A stretch of 46,471 nucleotides of DNA from Bacteroidales bacterium (lineage in GTDB: Bacteria; Bacteroidota; Bacteroidia; Bacteroidales; VadinHA17), in NCBI GenBank assembly GCA_024762655.1, contig JANTHB010000019.1:1-46471 (forward strand), written 5' to 3'. Below the pieces are notes generated by a model. It saw only the letters and a list, made by a program, of their open reading frames with translations. It did no database searches and had not been told where the DNA came from. Both the position numbers and the translations under genes were made by a program. Below are positions 1 through 6,926 of the stretch, piece after piece (position 1 is the stretch's first letter; every line of letters begins with the position of its first letter).

Positions 1-343
1 TATTATCGTCAGAGGAAGCAACCACCCCGGGAACTTCATTTTTTACTTCGCGCTTCATTTCACGGGGCACTTCTTCTTTTACTTCTTTTACTTCCGAAGT
101 TTCCCGGGAAGTATTTTTATTTCTGGACCTGCGGTTTTTATTGCTTTGCCGGGCACTTCCGCTTTCTTTACCGCGTGAGTTATCCTGCGTACTGACCTCA
201 GCTGCCAATACAGCCTGTTGATCCAGGATCCTGTAGATCAGATCCTCCTTACGCAGCGAGTCCACTCTTTTAATTTTCAACCCTTTTGCTATTTCTCTCA
301 GGTCGGTTACTTTCTTCTTGTTAAGCTCTAAAATATCATACAT
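1..343 (-). CDS. rho: Transcription termination factor Rho, N-terminal part (cut by window edge)
   Basis: An open frame on the minus strand starts with ATG at 343 and runs off the left edge, giving 114 codons. The start reads MYDILELNKKKVTDLREIA, followed by GLKIKRVDSLRKEDLIYRIL at about residues 20-40. This is the Rho N-terminal (SAP-like) fold that precedes the RNA-binding domain. After it comes a charged, low-complexity stretch rich in Lys, Arg, Glu and Asn, as in the long N-terminal extensions of Bacteroidota Rho. Rho is the RNA-dependent ATPase/helicase that releases RNA polymerase at factor-dependent terminators. The helicase core lies outside the window, so the call rests on the N-terminus only. 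A clean promoter lies 69-101 bases upstream of the ATG. Confidence 0.85.
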   Translation of the reverse strand, partial: MYDILELNKKKVTDLREIAKGLKIKRVDSLRKEDLIYRILDQQAVLAAEVSTQDNSRGKESGSARQSNKNRRSRNKNTSRETSEVKEVKEEVPREMKREVKNEVPGVVASSDDN

Positions 344-411
344 ATTTTTATATAAATTGGAATTTTAAAAATCCGGATTCACCATGAACCCGTCAATTGA
401 GGTGAACGCTG

Positions 412-444
412 CAAAAATAATCGGGTCGGGTGATGTGTATCAAA
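412..444 (-). promoter_or_regulatory. Bacteroidota-type promoter of rho
   Basis: Read on the minus strand, a -33 box TTTG (441-444) is followed after exactly 21 bp by a -7 box TATTTTTG (412-419). Both match the Bacteroidota consensus TTTG / TAnnTTTG. Transcription would start near 405, giving rho a leader of about 60 nt. Confidence 0.75.
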
Positions 445-688
445 AACTTATCTGCTAACTGAAAAATCCGGTGCAATATTACAGAAAACAATCCAAAACT
501 CAAATATAATGAAATTATTTTTTTAAAACCGTATTTCAGGATAGATTTCCGGGGGTTCTTCTGCAACGTATGCCGGTTTTCACAGGCGTACTTTTCAACT
601 TACAAATATAAGGAAAATTTTACTAAAAACATTGATTTATAGTAACTTTTTTGTTTTTTTTACGTATAAAAAAAACTTCTGTACCGGT
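445..688. other. Non-coding region between rho and rpoD
   Basis: This AT-rich spacer separates the divergent genes rho and rpoD. The rho promoter is in its left neighbour (412-444). T- and A-rich tracts from about 600 to 680 must hold the rpoD promoter, but no clear TAnnTTTG box is visible there. No RNA gene or repeat was seen. Confidence 0.5.
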
Positions 689-1552
689 ATGAAACAACTA
701 AAGATCATAAAACAAGTTACAAGCAGGGAAGAGCTTTCTCTGGACAAATACCTGCATGAGATCGGTAAAGAAGATTTATTATCGGGAGAAGAAGAGGTTC
801 TTTTGGCCGGTAAAATCAAAAAAGGGGACATGGATGCCCTGGAAAAACTGATTAAAGCCAATCTCCGTTTTGTTGTTTCCGTAGCCAAGCAATACCAGGG
901 GCAGGGATTAAGTCTGTCCGACCTTATCAACGAAGGAAATCTGGGGCTGATTAAGGCAGCTATGCGGTTTGATGAGACACGTGGGTTCAAATTCATCTCT
1001 TATGCGGTATGGTGGATAAGACAGTCCATCCTGCAGGCCCTGGCAGAACAATCCCGCATAATCCGTTTGCCGCAAAACAAGATAGGTACCCTGAACAAGA
1101 TTAACCGGTTTTTTGCACAGTTCGAACAGGAGCATGAACGTGAACCGACCCTGCTTGAGCTGGCCCAGGCGCTTGAACTGGCCCCGGCAGACGTCAAGGA
1201 ATACGTCTGGGCTGCAGGACGTCATGTTTCCATGGATGCTCCCGTCTATTCCGACGAGGAAGTGAACCAATATGATCTGTTGCTGAGCAAAGATTCTCCT
1301 CCCCCGGACAAAGAGCTTCTCAACGAATCTCTCCGCCGGGAGATCGAAAGGGTACTCAAAACCTTATCTTCCAAAGAAGCGGAAATTCTCAGGCTCTACT
1401 TCGGACTGAACCATAACTATCCCCATACCCTGGATGAAATAGGAGACATCCTGAACCTGACTCGTGAACGGGTGCGTCAGATCAAGGAAAAAGCCCTGAA
1501 CAAGCTAAAACATACCACCCGGAATAAATTACTCAGGACTTACCTGGGATAA
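689..1552 (+). CDS. rpoD: Primary sigma factor RpoD/SigA (sigma-70)
   Basis: A 287-residue sigma-70 factor that directs RNA polymerase to housekeeping promoters. Region 1.2 opens with the [15 protein letters not shown] stretch. Region 2 holds [30 protein letters not shown] and [15 protein letters not shown], the -10 recognition and melting helices. Region 4 ends with the helix-turn-helix [17 protein letters not shown]. Length and order match the short primary sigma factor of Bacteroidota, which lacks the long region 1.1 of proteobacterial RpoD. The frame is open upstream to 632, but the family begins at MKQLKI, so ATG 689 is chosen over the upstream extension. The -7 boxes found across the window fit recognition by this factor. 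Confidence 0.95.
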   Translation: MKQLKIIKQVTSREELSLDKYLHEIGKEDLLSGEEEVLLAGKIKKGDMDALEKLIKANLRFVVSVAKQYQGQGLSLSDLINEGNLGLIKAAMRFDETRGFKFISYAVWWIRQSILQALAEQSRIIRLPQNKIGTLNKINRFFAQFEQEHEREPTLLELAQALELAPADVKEYVWAAGRHVSMDAPVYSDEEVNQYDLLLSKDSPPPDKELLNESLRREIERVLKTLSSKEAEILRLYFGLNHNYPHTLDEIGDILNLTRERVRQIKEKALNKLKHTTRNKLLRTYLG

Positions 1553-1563
1553 TTTTTGCTTTT

Positions 1564-1596
1564 TTTGCTCCTGTCCCCTGAAAAACATTATTTTTG
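1564..1596 (+). promoter_or_regulatory. Bacteroidota-type promoter of rpe
   Basis: A -33 TTTG (1564-1567) and a -7 TATTTTTG (1589-1596) are separated by 21 bp. The TTG codon at 1594 that could extend the rpe frame lies inside this -7 box, so rpe must start later, at ATG 1618. Confidence 0.75.
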
Positions 1597-1617
1597 CCTA
1601 AACCAAATTATCAGGAT

Positions 1618-2277
1618 ATGTCTTTCCCATGGGTAGCACCTTCTTTTCTCTCTGCGGATTTCGGGAACCTGCAAAAGGATATCGAAAGCATAAACAACAG
1701 CCAAGCCGACTGGATACATCTGGACATCATGGATGGTGTTTTCGTACCAAATCTTTCCTTTGGATTTCCGGTGATCAAATACATCAGGGAACATGCCCGG
1801 AAGCCGCTGGATGTGCATTTGATGATCGTGGACCCGGACCGGTATATCAAAGCCTTTTACGAAGCAGGTGCCGATATTCTGACCGTGCATTACGAAGCGT
1901 GCACACACCTGCATCGCACCATCCAGTCGATTAAAGAACTGGGGATGAAAGCCGGTGTAGCACTCAACCCTCATACTCCCGTACCTTTGCTGGACGACAT
2001 CCTCCACGATACGGACATGGTACTGATCATGTCGGTCAATCCCGGTTTTGGCGGTCAGAAATTCATTGAACATTCCTATAAAAAAATACGTACGTTATCA
2101 TCCCTGATCCGCGAAAGGGGTCTCGATACCCTGATCGAAGTGGACGGAGGGGTCACACTTGAAAATGCCGGAAAACTGGTAAAAGCCGGAGTGAATGTCC
2201 TGGTGGCGGGGAATACGGTGTTTCGTTCCGCGAATACTGTGGAGACAATCCGGCAACTTAAAATGATCTCAAAATAG
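1618..2277 (+). CDS. rpe: Ribulose-phosphate 3-epimerase
   Basis: This TIM-barrel enzyme interconverts ribulose 5-phosphate and xylulose 5-phosphate in the pentose phosphate pathway. Family motifs appear in order: APSFLSADF at the N-terminus, WIHLDIMDGVFVPNLSFG (metal-binding His and Asp), PLDVHLMI, the second active-site block VLIMSVNPGFGGQKF, then EVDGGVTLENA and the phosphate-binding end VLVAGNTVF. Length (219 residues) is normal. The start is ATG 1618 because the promoter -7 box covers the more upstream TTG. It sits downstream of rpoD on the same strand but has its own promoter, and is closed by a hairpin terminator at 2306. Confidence 0.95.
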   Translation: MSFPWVAPSFLSADFGNLQKDIESINNSQADWIHLDIMDGVFVPNLSFGFPVIKYIREHARKPLDVHLMIVDPDRYIKAFYEAGADILTVHYEACTHLHRTIQSIKELGMKAGVALNPHTPVPLLDDILHDTDMVLIMSVNPGFGGQKFIEHSYKKIRTLSSLIRERGLDTLIEVDGGVTLENAGKLVKAGVNVLVAGNTVFRSANTVETIRQLKMISK

Positions 2278-2305
2278 TACGGACTGCCAGATAGGGAATG
2301 CCAGT

Positions 2306-2338
2306 ATTCCGATCCTTTTGATCATCGGAATTTTATTC
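2306..2338 (+). terminator. Hairpin terminator after rpe
   Basis: ATTCCGAT (2306-2313) pairs perfectly with ATCGGAAT (2324-2331), followed by TTTTATTCTTTT. It sits between the convergent genes rpe and the Lys1-like enzyme. The T-run lies on the plus strand, so it serves rpe. Confidence 0.7.
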
Positions 2339-3538
2339 TTTTCCCTCGACATATTCTTGTAAGTATTTAAAATGTTCCGTCAGCATACCGTTTTCGGCGA
2401 TGGTTGCTCTTTCAATGATTTTGTCTTTATCTTCTCCCAGCAATGCGGGCATCACTCTATCCAGTAACATATTCCCAAAATCGCCGGAAGCATCGCGCGG
2501 CAATTCTCCGGGCAGATTATCCACGGCCATGATGGTAACATGGTTTGGGTCAAAAGGATCTCCTTCCTCCTCTGTCTCCGGGTTGTATCCGTAAAAAGGG
2601 TTGGCAATGGTGGAAGCCCTGAGAGTGGAAGGGATCGGTTTCCTGATATCACAACTCACGTCGGCAATAACCTTTATCCTGAAATCCGGGGCACGGTAAT
2701 CTTCCGGACTCATAAAGAGGGGTGAATGCGGATCCCAGTAATGACAGGCGATAAACAGGTCTGCAGCTTTCGTATACGGCAGGAAAACCGAGCGATACAT
2801 GCCGGGATTTTCAAAAAAGTGTTTCAGGTCAAACGGAGCATAGTCTTTCCGGATAACATAATGATCAGGATCGATCCTGCATACAACGGGTTCATCATCG
2901 TTGACGGTAAGAAATTCTTCCGGTGCCACCTGCTTCAGATGCAGAGAAGCAAGGGTTTCCAGGGCTCCGTAAGCCACGCGGCCTCCTCCCGTGATCAATA
3001 TTTTTACAGGTGGCAGTTTTACTTTATCGAGTTGTTGTATCATTTCTTTCCGGTCGTGACATGTATGAGCCGGTTTCAGGGTAAAATCTCCTGTGCGTTC
3101 TCCCCAGGCCCGCAAAGCATTGTAAGCACCCACAATCCCGGCCCAATGACCAAAAGCAACCAATCTCTCACCGTTGGGGACTGTGAGGTATTCATAATCC
3201 ACCAGCCTGATTTTCCTGTGAAGCACTTCCCGCAGCAGATCCCGGTTGTAGGGTTGTTTTTTGGCCGTATGCGAAAAAAAGAAATAGGTTTTTTCAGGGA
3301 TCAACGTCTCCTTTTTCACCTCTTTCACACCCATCAGCACGTCACAATCCTCCAAATTTTCCTGCAAAGGGATTCCCTTCTCCCGGTATTCTTCATCGGA
3401 AAAACATCGTATCGGGCCAGGCTGCACCACCACCTCCACTCCCGGAAATTGTTGTTGCAGTTTAAGTACTTCGGCCGGGGAAAACGGAACCCGGCGGTCG
3501 GGAGGGGTCTTAGTTTCTTTTAAGATGCCTATTTTCAT
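2333..3538 (-). CDS. Saccharopine/alanine dehydrogenase-like NAD(P)-dependent oxidoreductase (Lys1 type)
   Basis: A 401-residue protein of the alanine dehydrogenase/transhydrogenase superfamily. The N-terminal domain starts MKIGILKETKTPPDRRVPFS, where the Arg pair fits the substrate-binding position. It carries LMGVKEVKK (catalytic Lys near residue 72) and YFFFSHTAKKQPYN (catalytic His near 89), the pattern of Lys1-type saccharopine dehydrogenase. A Rossmann nucleotide-binding site follows at VKILITGGGRVAYGALETL (about 177-195). Bacteroidota carry such a stand-alone enzyme whose substrate is usually not assigned. Nothing nearby points to lysine metabolism, so the reaction is left open as an amino acid dehydrogenase. 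It is transcribed alone, convergent with rpe. Confidence 0.75.
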   Translation of the reverse strand: MKIGILKETKTPPDRRVPFSPAEVLKLQQQFPGVEVVVQPGPIRCFSDEEYREKGIPLQENLEDCDVLMGVKEVKKETLIPEKTYFFFSHTAKKQPYNRDLLREVLHRKIRLVDYEYLTVPNGERLVAFGHWAGIVGAYNALRAWGERTGDFTLKPAHTCHDRKEMIQQLDKVKLPPVKILITGGGRVAYGALETLASLHLKQVAPEEFLTVNDDEPVVCRIDPDHYVIRKDYAPFDLKHFFENPGMYRSVFLPYTKAADLFIACHYWDPHSPLFMSPEDYRAPDFRIKVIADVSCDIRKPIPSTLRASTIANPFYGYNPETEEEGDPFDPNHVTIMAVDNLPGELPRDASGDFGNMLLDRVMPALLGEDKDKIIERATIAENGMLTEHFKYLQEYVEGKE

Positions 3539-3630
3539 GATATGCTATCTTTATGCCTGCTGAAATCGCTAAATTAAGGAAATTTTCAAAACACAATCTC
3601 CAAAAACCAAAAATAACCCACAGTCCCACG

Positions 3631-3671
3631 AATGAATGATTGATTGGTTGATTGGGTGATTGGTTGATTGG
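3631..3671. repeat. Short tandem repeat of GATTGGTT type
   Basis: Imperfect tandem copies of an 8-base unit (GATTGGTT and variants such as GATTGGGT) run through this stretch. It lies in the gene-free region between the Lys1-like gene and ssrA. No coding potential is seen. Confidence 0.6.
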
Positions 3672-3740
3672 CAACTTTATGACCATGGAATGTTGGAATA
3701 ATGGAATGTTAGGAGATTTATTCAGATATATAACGACTTA

Positions 3741-3972
3741 ATTACGCGACCGAAGCTCACCTTCGCCTTAGATGCGATCCGTCAACTGGCGAACACACAT
3801 TGATCAGGCTACGGTGAGCAAAGGGAGCAAATTTCGCGGCGTTAGTCGCTAATTACTTCTTAATGACAATGCTCAAATGTTTAAACAACTGTATGACTAC
3901 CGTATAACTACTGAATGACTACTGAATTACCATTGAATGGCCATCGTATTACGCGACCGGAGGGAGCAAATT
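3741..3972. repeat. Mosaic direct repeat ATTACGCGACCG ... GGGAGCAAATT
   Basis: A 12-bp sequence ATTACGCGACCG occurs at 3741-3752 and 3948-3959, and an 11-bp GGGAGCAAATT at 3823-3833 and 3962-3972. In the second copy the two blocks are almost adjacent. In the first they are separated by about 70 bp containing the inverted pair GCTCACC (3755-3761) and GGTGAGC (3813-3819). The second copy therefore looks like a shortened form of the first. This is non-coding, repeat-derived DNA. Confidence 0.6.
3893..3947. repeat. Degenerate 11-bp tandem repeat, five units
   Basis: Five consecutive 11-base units follow the pattern ATgACTACtGA: ATGACTACCGT, ATAACTACTGA, ATGACTACTGA, ATTACCATTGA, ATGGCCATCGT. The 11-base step does not keep a reading frame. 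The same unit reappears in three copies at 4052-4084. Confidence 0.75.
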
Positions 3973-3978
3973 ACGTGA

Positions 3979-4048
3979 GGGCGAAGCCCGAACTAATTTC
4001 GCTCGCGTCAGCGAGCTAATTTCTACTTAATTTCAGCTGCGCAGCAGC
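3979..4048. repeat. Row of three short perfect hairpins
   Basis: Three palindromic stems stand in line: GGGC/GCCC with loop GAA (3979-3989), GCTCGC/GCGAGC with loop GTCA (4001-4016), and GCTGC/GCAGC with loop GCA (4036-4048). They are separated by AATTT/TAATT-rich spacers. The middle stem recurs at 6483-6498, beyond the abiE genes. Confidence 0.65.
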
Positions 4049-4051
4049 CTA

Positions 4052-4084
4052 ATTACTATTGAATGACCACCGCATGACTATTAC
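4052..4084. repeat. Second block of the 11-bp tandem repeat, three units
   Basis: Units ATTACTATTGA, ATGACCACCGC and ATGACTATTAC continue the 11-base pattern of 3893-3947. The block ends 18 bases before the tmRNA -7 box, where a -33 element would be expected. Confidence 0.65.
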
Positions 4085-4102
4085 AATCTGGCATATTTTT
4101 TG

Positions 4103-4110
4103 TACCTTTG
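4103..4110 (+). promoter_or_regulatory. -7 box of the ssrA promoter
   Basis: TACCTTTG matches TAnnTTTG and lies 18 bases before the mature tmRNA 5' end. No good TTTG -33 box is present at the expected spacing. Confidence 0.6.
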
Positions 4111-4128
4111 TCCGTGCATATTATTTAT

Positions 4129-4521
4129 GGGGCTGACCTGGATTTGACAGCAAGGTAAATGGATGTGCAAGCATGCCGAGCCATGTGGCTACGCTCGTAA
4201 AACAGGGTCACACAACAATAACTGGCGAAACCAATTTTGCGCTCGCAGCCTAATCTCTGAATGAGAGAGGGCTTTATCCCGGCACAAGGTGCCGGGACGG
4301 GCTATCTCCCGGAGACCCTGCCCGGCGGTGTCCGATCAGGAGGTACCAAAAAAGCCAGGGCTGGTCAGGATGATGTCCCGCCATCCTGATGAGAAAACGG
4401 GGACTAAGGTTCAGGTAGGCTGTCTGCTGCCAGCCTGATCCCGACAACTTAAAGCAGACTAAGCATGTAGAAACCACTTCTGTTTCTTGTCTGGACCGGG
4501 GTTCAACTCCCCGCAGCTCCA
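4129..4521 (+). ncRNA. ssrA: Transfer-messenger RNA (tmRNA)
   Basis: tmRNA rescues ribosomes stalled on broken mRNA and tags the nascent peptide for proteolysis. The 5' end GGGGCTG (4129-4135) pairs with CAGCTCC (4514-4520) to form the seven-base-pair acceptor stem. The T-arm GGGGTTCAACTCCCC lies just before the 3' half, and the 3' CCA is not encoded. The tag frame runs from GGC at 4224 to TAA at 4251-4253 and reads GETNFALAA, the Bacteroidota form of the tag. About 393 nt long. The 3' end of ssrA is a classic integration site, and an 11-bp copy of it (CCCGCAGCTCC) appears at 6466-6476, past the abiE genes. Confidence 0.95.
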
Positions 4522-4531
4522 CGATCAAAAT

Positions 4532-4566
4532 AAAACAGCCCGGCCTTTCGACCGGGTTTTGTTTTT
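4532..4566 (+). terminator. Rho-independent terminator of ssrA
   Basis: Stem CCCGG (4539-4543) pairs with CCGGG (4552-4556), flanked by an A-rich left arm and TTTTGTTTTT on the right. Confidence 0.8.
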
Positions 4567-4762
4567 GGAGAAAAGTGAAAGCTTGCTTTCTGACTTTTTG
4601 AGATTTAGTGGCCAGGGACCAGGTTAATGTTCATTATATACGGAATGCTCTCAATTTCGAACCAGATTTTGGAGTCACTTCCGTTAATTTTAATATCAAA
4701 GACCTGATCACCAAAACCGTTAATAAACAAACGATCCAAGTACAATAAAAAAAGACCGATTT

Positions 4763-4794
4763 TTTGCGTATAGTATTATTTTTTGCTACCTTTC
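4763..4794 (+). promoter_or_regulatory. Candidate promoter of the abiE operon
   Basis: TTTG (4763-4766) and TACCTTTC (4787-4794) are spaced by 20 bp. The -7 box has one mismatch to TAnnTTTG. The start point would be near 4801, just before the antitoxin ATG at 4820. AbiEi antitoxins are known to repress their own operon, so this region is also the likely operator. Confidence 0.55.
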
Positions 4795-4819
4795 GCAAAA
4801 TTTTACTCTCTTTCAGGGA

Positions 4820-5632
4820 ATGAAAAAAAATCAAAGCATTGAGAAGTGGGTGGAATACCAGCTTTCTTTGGGGAAATATGGATTTTCCCTGGACACTTTG
4901 CGTGAAGCATTTCCTGAACGGTCGGCAACAGCATTGAAATTTTCCCTGAAGCGTTTAAGTGATAAAGAGAAAATATTATCCATATACAAGGGTTATTACC
5001 TGATCATTCCTCCGCAATATGCAGGTAAAGGAATTCTGCCTCCGGTTCTTTTCGTGGATGATCTTATGAATTATCTTCAAAGACCCTATTATTTGGGATT
5101 GCTCAGTGCTGCCGCTTTTCACGGGGCAGCTCATCAGCGTCCCCAGGAAACCTTTGTGATGACCGTTTTACCACCGCTGCGCACAACCATGAAAAAAGGA
5201 ATCCGGATCCATTACATCAGTATCCGGAGAATCCCGGAAGAATTGCTGGAAAAAAGAAAGACTGAAACGGGCTACATCAACATCTCCAATCCTGCTCTGA
5301 CAGCCACCGATCTGGTACAGTTCGAAAAAAGAGCAGGAGGGTTGAACAGGGTGACCACCGTATTGTATGAGCTAGCTGATTCCCTTGCAACTTCATCATT
5401 TAACAGAACTCTCCTCCGGCATACACCTGTCAAAACGCTTCAGCGGTTGGGATACCTGCTTGAATTCATCTGTCAGAAAAAAAAACTGGCGGATACATTA
5501 TTTAAAAAGATGATGGAACTAAACCTTAGACTTTACCGTACCCCGTTAAAAGCTTCCGGAAAAGTAAAAGGATTCTCATCCCGCAACCGGTGGAAAGTGA
5601 TCGTCAATACTGAAATAGAGACAGACCTATGA
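4820..5632 (+). CDS. AbiEi-type antitoxin / transcriptional regulator of a type IV toxin-antitoxin system
   Basis: A 270-residue protein of the AbiEi family. An N-terminal winged helix (about residues 1-60, with LREAFPERSATALKFSLKRL and IYKGYYLIIPP) is followed by the longer C-terminal domain. The central block YYLGLLSAAAFHGAAHQRP is typical of the family. Family knowledge: AbiEi binds its own promoter and counteracts the AbiEii toxin without direct protein binding (type IV). The stop overlaps the next start by four bases (ATGA), so the two are translationally coupled. The gene lies directly downstream of ssrA, a common landing site for islands, and appears more AT-rich than the housekeeping genes on the left. 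Confidence 0.85.
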   Translation: MKKNQSIEKWVEYQLSLGKYGFSLDTLREAFPERSATALKFSLKRLSDKEKILSIYKGYYLIIPPQYAGKGILPPVLFVDDLMNYLQRPYYLGLLSAAAFHGAAHQRPQETFVMTVLPPLRTTMKKGIRIHYISIRRIPEELLEKRKTETGYINISNPALTATDLVQFEKRAGGLNRVTTVLYELADSLATSSFNRTLLRHTPVKTLQRLGYLLEFICQKKKLADTLFKKMMELNLRLYRTPLKASGKVKGFSSRNRWKVIVNTEIETDL

Positions 5633-6423
5633 TCCCGCAGGCATATATAACGGAATGGAGCCACCAGGTACCCTGGCAAGCGAATGAACAGGTGGAACAG
5701 GACCTGGTAATCAGTCGTGCTTTGATAGAAATATATTCTGATGAATGGCTGGCAGCCCGTCTTGCTTTCCGGGGAGGAACCGCCCTGCATAAGCTTTATC
5801 TCAATCCTTCCCAACGATATTCTGAGGACATTGATCTTGTTCAAATAAAAGCGGAACCAATAAAAGAATATATTGATAAAATCCAAAATGCTTTATCATT
5901 TCTTGGATCTCCCAGGAAGATCAAATCAAAAAGAAATGGAGTTCAAATTTTTTATCACTTTGAGTCCGAGATTCCTCCTGTTGTCCCCTTAAAATTAAAA
6001 ATTGAAATCAATACAAGAGAACACTTCTCTGTTATGGGTTTGGTAAAGATCCCTTTTGAGGTTAACTCAAGGTGGTTCATAGGTTCATGCGAGATTACAA
6101 CCTATACGCTCGAAGAATTGCTCGGAACAAAACTAAGGGCCCTATACCAGCGAAAGAAAGGAAGGGACCTATTCGACTTGTTTACCGCACTGAAGAAAAA
6201 TCCTGCTCCGGCAACCGGAAAGATTCTCGAATGTTATGAAACGTATATTGAGCGTTCTGTTGATCATCCCCCTTCCAGTAACATTTCTATAGCCAATCTG
6301 GATGGGAAAATGAGAGATTCTGATTTTATAGGAGACACAACTGCTTTGCTACGACCGGATATTGCTTATGATCCTGAACAAGCCCATAATTTGATAAAAA
6401 CAGAATTGCTGGAAAAAATCTGA
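5629..6423 (+). CDS. AbiEii-type nucleotidyltransferase toxin
   Basis: A 264-residue nucleotidyltransferase-fold toxin (AbiEii/AbiGii, former DUF1814). Motif I is FRGGTALHKLY (G49-G50), with the catalytic acids in SEDIDL (residues 65-70, D67 and D69). A third motif is KIEINTRE near 125, and the C-terminal motif GTKLRALYQRKKGRDLFDLF is well kept. All catalytic motifs are intact, so it should be active. Family knowledge: such enzymes cause reversible growth arrest, in some cases by adding nucleotides to tRNA, and protect against phages. Its ATG overlaps the antitoxin stop. Eight bases after its TGA an ATG opens what looks like a broken third gene (6431). Confidence 0.88.
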   Translation: MIPQAYITEWSHQVPWQANEQVEQDLVISRALIEIYSDEWLAARLAFRGGTALHKLYLNPSQRYSEDIDLVQIKAEPIKEYIDKIQNALSFLGSPRKIKSKRNGVQIFYHFESEIPPVVPLKLKIEINTREHFSVMGLVKIPFEVNSRWFIGSCEITTYTLEELLGTKLRALYQRKKGRDLFDLFTALKKNPAPATGKILECYETYIERSVDHPPSSNISIANLDGKMRDSDFIGDTTALLRPDIAYDPEQAHNLIKTELLEKI

Positions 6424-6430
6424 TTTTAAT

Positions 6431-6493
6431 ATGGAACAGAAGAAAAAACTGATAGAAGTATCGATCCCGCAGCTCCTCCTTCGCTCGCGGTAG
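6431..6493 (+). pseudogene. Stump of a DUF1156-type DNA methylase gene (20 codons)
   Basis: An ATG eight bases after abiEii starts a 20-residue frame reading MEQKKKLIEVSIP, then QLLLRSR and a TAG. The first 13 residues resemble the start of DUF1156-domain adenine-specific DNA methylases, which open with KKLIEVALPL or a close variant and belong to phage-defence clusters. The similarity stops near 6466, where the sequence becomes CCCGCAGCTCC (copy of the ssrA end) and then a hairpin repeat. I infer that a methylase gene once followed abiE and was lost by recombination at this point. Thirteen residues are little evidence, and the frame could instead be chance. Confidence 0.4.
6466..6476 (+). repeat. 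11-bp direct copy of the ssrA 3' end (att-like)
   Basis: CCCGCAGCTCC here is identical to 4510-4520, the end of the tmRNA gene, in the same orientation. The two copies bracket the ssrA terminator and the abiE genes. No integrase lies between them, so this would be a remnant if it is an att site. Confidence 0.45.
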
Positions 6494-6519
6494 CGAGCTT
6501 CGGTGGACACAGTCCACTG
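6483..6519. repeat. Two adjoining hairpins, one shared with the region before ssrA
   Basis: GCTCGC (6483-6488) / GCGAGC (6493-6498) with loop GGTA has the same stem as 4001-4016. It is followed by GTGGAC (6503-6508) / GTCCAC (6512-6517) with loop ACA. No T-run follows, so these look like dispersed repeat hairpins rather than a terminator. Confidence 0.55.
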
Positions 6520-6647
6520 AAAATTGCGTAAAAGGGGTCTTTCGTCATCTGGTATGTTTACATCCTAAGATACAACGATAATCCATCCTGTAGAGTGTTG
6601 ATTTAAATATCTTCCCGTCAAGGATTACAAACATCCTCTTATTTAGT

Positions 6648-6893
6648 TCAGCTTTCTCTTTTCCGCATGATCAGCCCCAGTTTGATCAGGGAGGAGAGAC
6701 CCCAGACCGCCTCCAGGATCATAAAGGGGACACTGTCCAGGGCTATGGCATACCAGGTGAGAAAAGCACACCCGATGATATTCAGTAAAAGATATCCTGT
6801 TGTTTCCGCTCCCAGTTTTCCGGCCAGGTTCAGCACAAAAGCTGTCAGCAACAGAAGCAACCCCAACGTTCCCGTTATCGTTATCAGATTCAT
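6648..6893 (-). CDS. Small membrane protein, CBU_0592-like
   Basis: An 81-residue protein with three hydrophobic segments: about residues 5-25, 33-50 and 54-75. The order and the motifs GYLLLNIIGCAFLTWYA and FMILEAVWGLSSLIKL match the small CBU_0592-like membrane family, whose function is unknown. It lies 33 bases downstream of the serine hydrolase gene on the same strand, so they are probably cotranscribed. Predicted inner-membrane location. Confidence 0.7.
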   Translation of the reverse strand: MNLITITGTLGLLLLLTAFVLNLAGKLGAETTGYLLLNIIGCAFLTWYAIALDSVPFMILEAVWGLSSLIKLGLIMRKRES

Positions 6894-6926
6894 GCTTTTT
6901 CCCTCCCGAAATTTTTCATTATTGTA

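Noticed and set aside
2726-3523. 265-codon plus-strand frame opposite the Lys1-like gene
   Set aside because: Composition is odd and the opposite strand has a clear conserved enzyme.
4274-4528. 84-codon minus-strand frame inside ssrA
   Set aside because: The DNA is the tmRNA body; the frame is incidental.
4634-4834. 66-codon minus frame before abiEi
   Set aside because: It covers the abiE promoter, overlaps the antitoxin start and has no family likeness.
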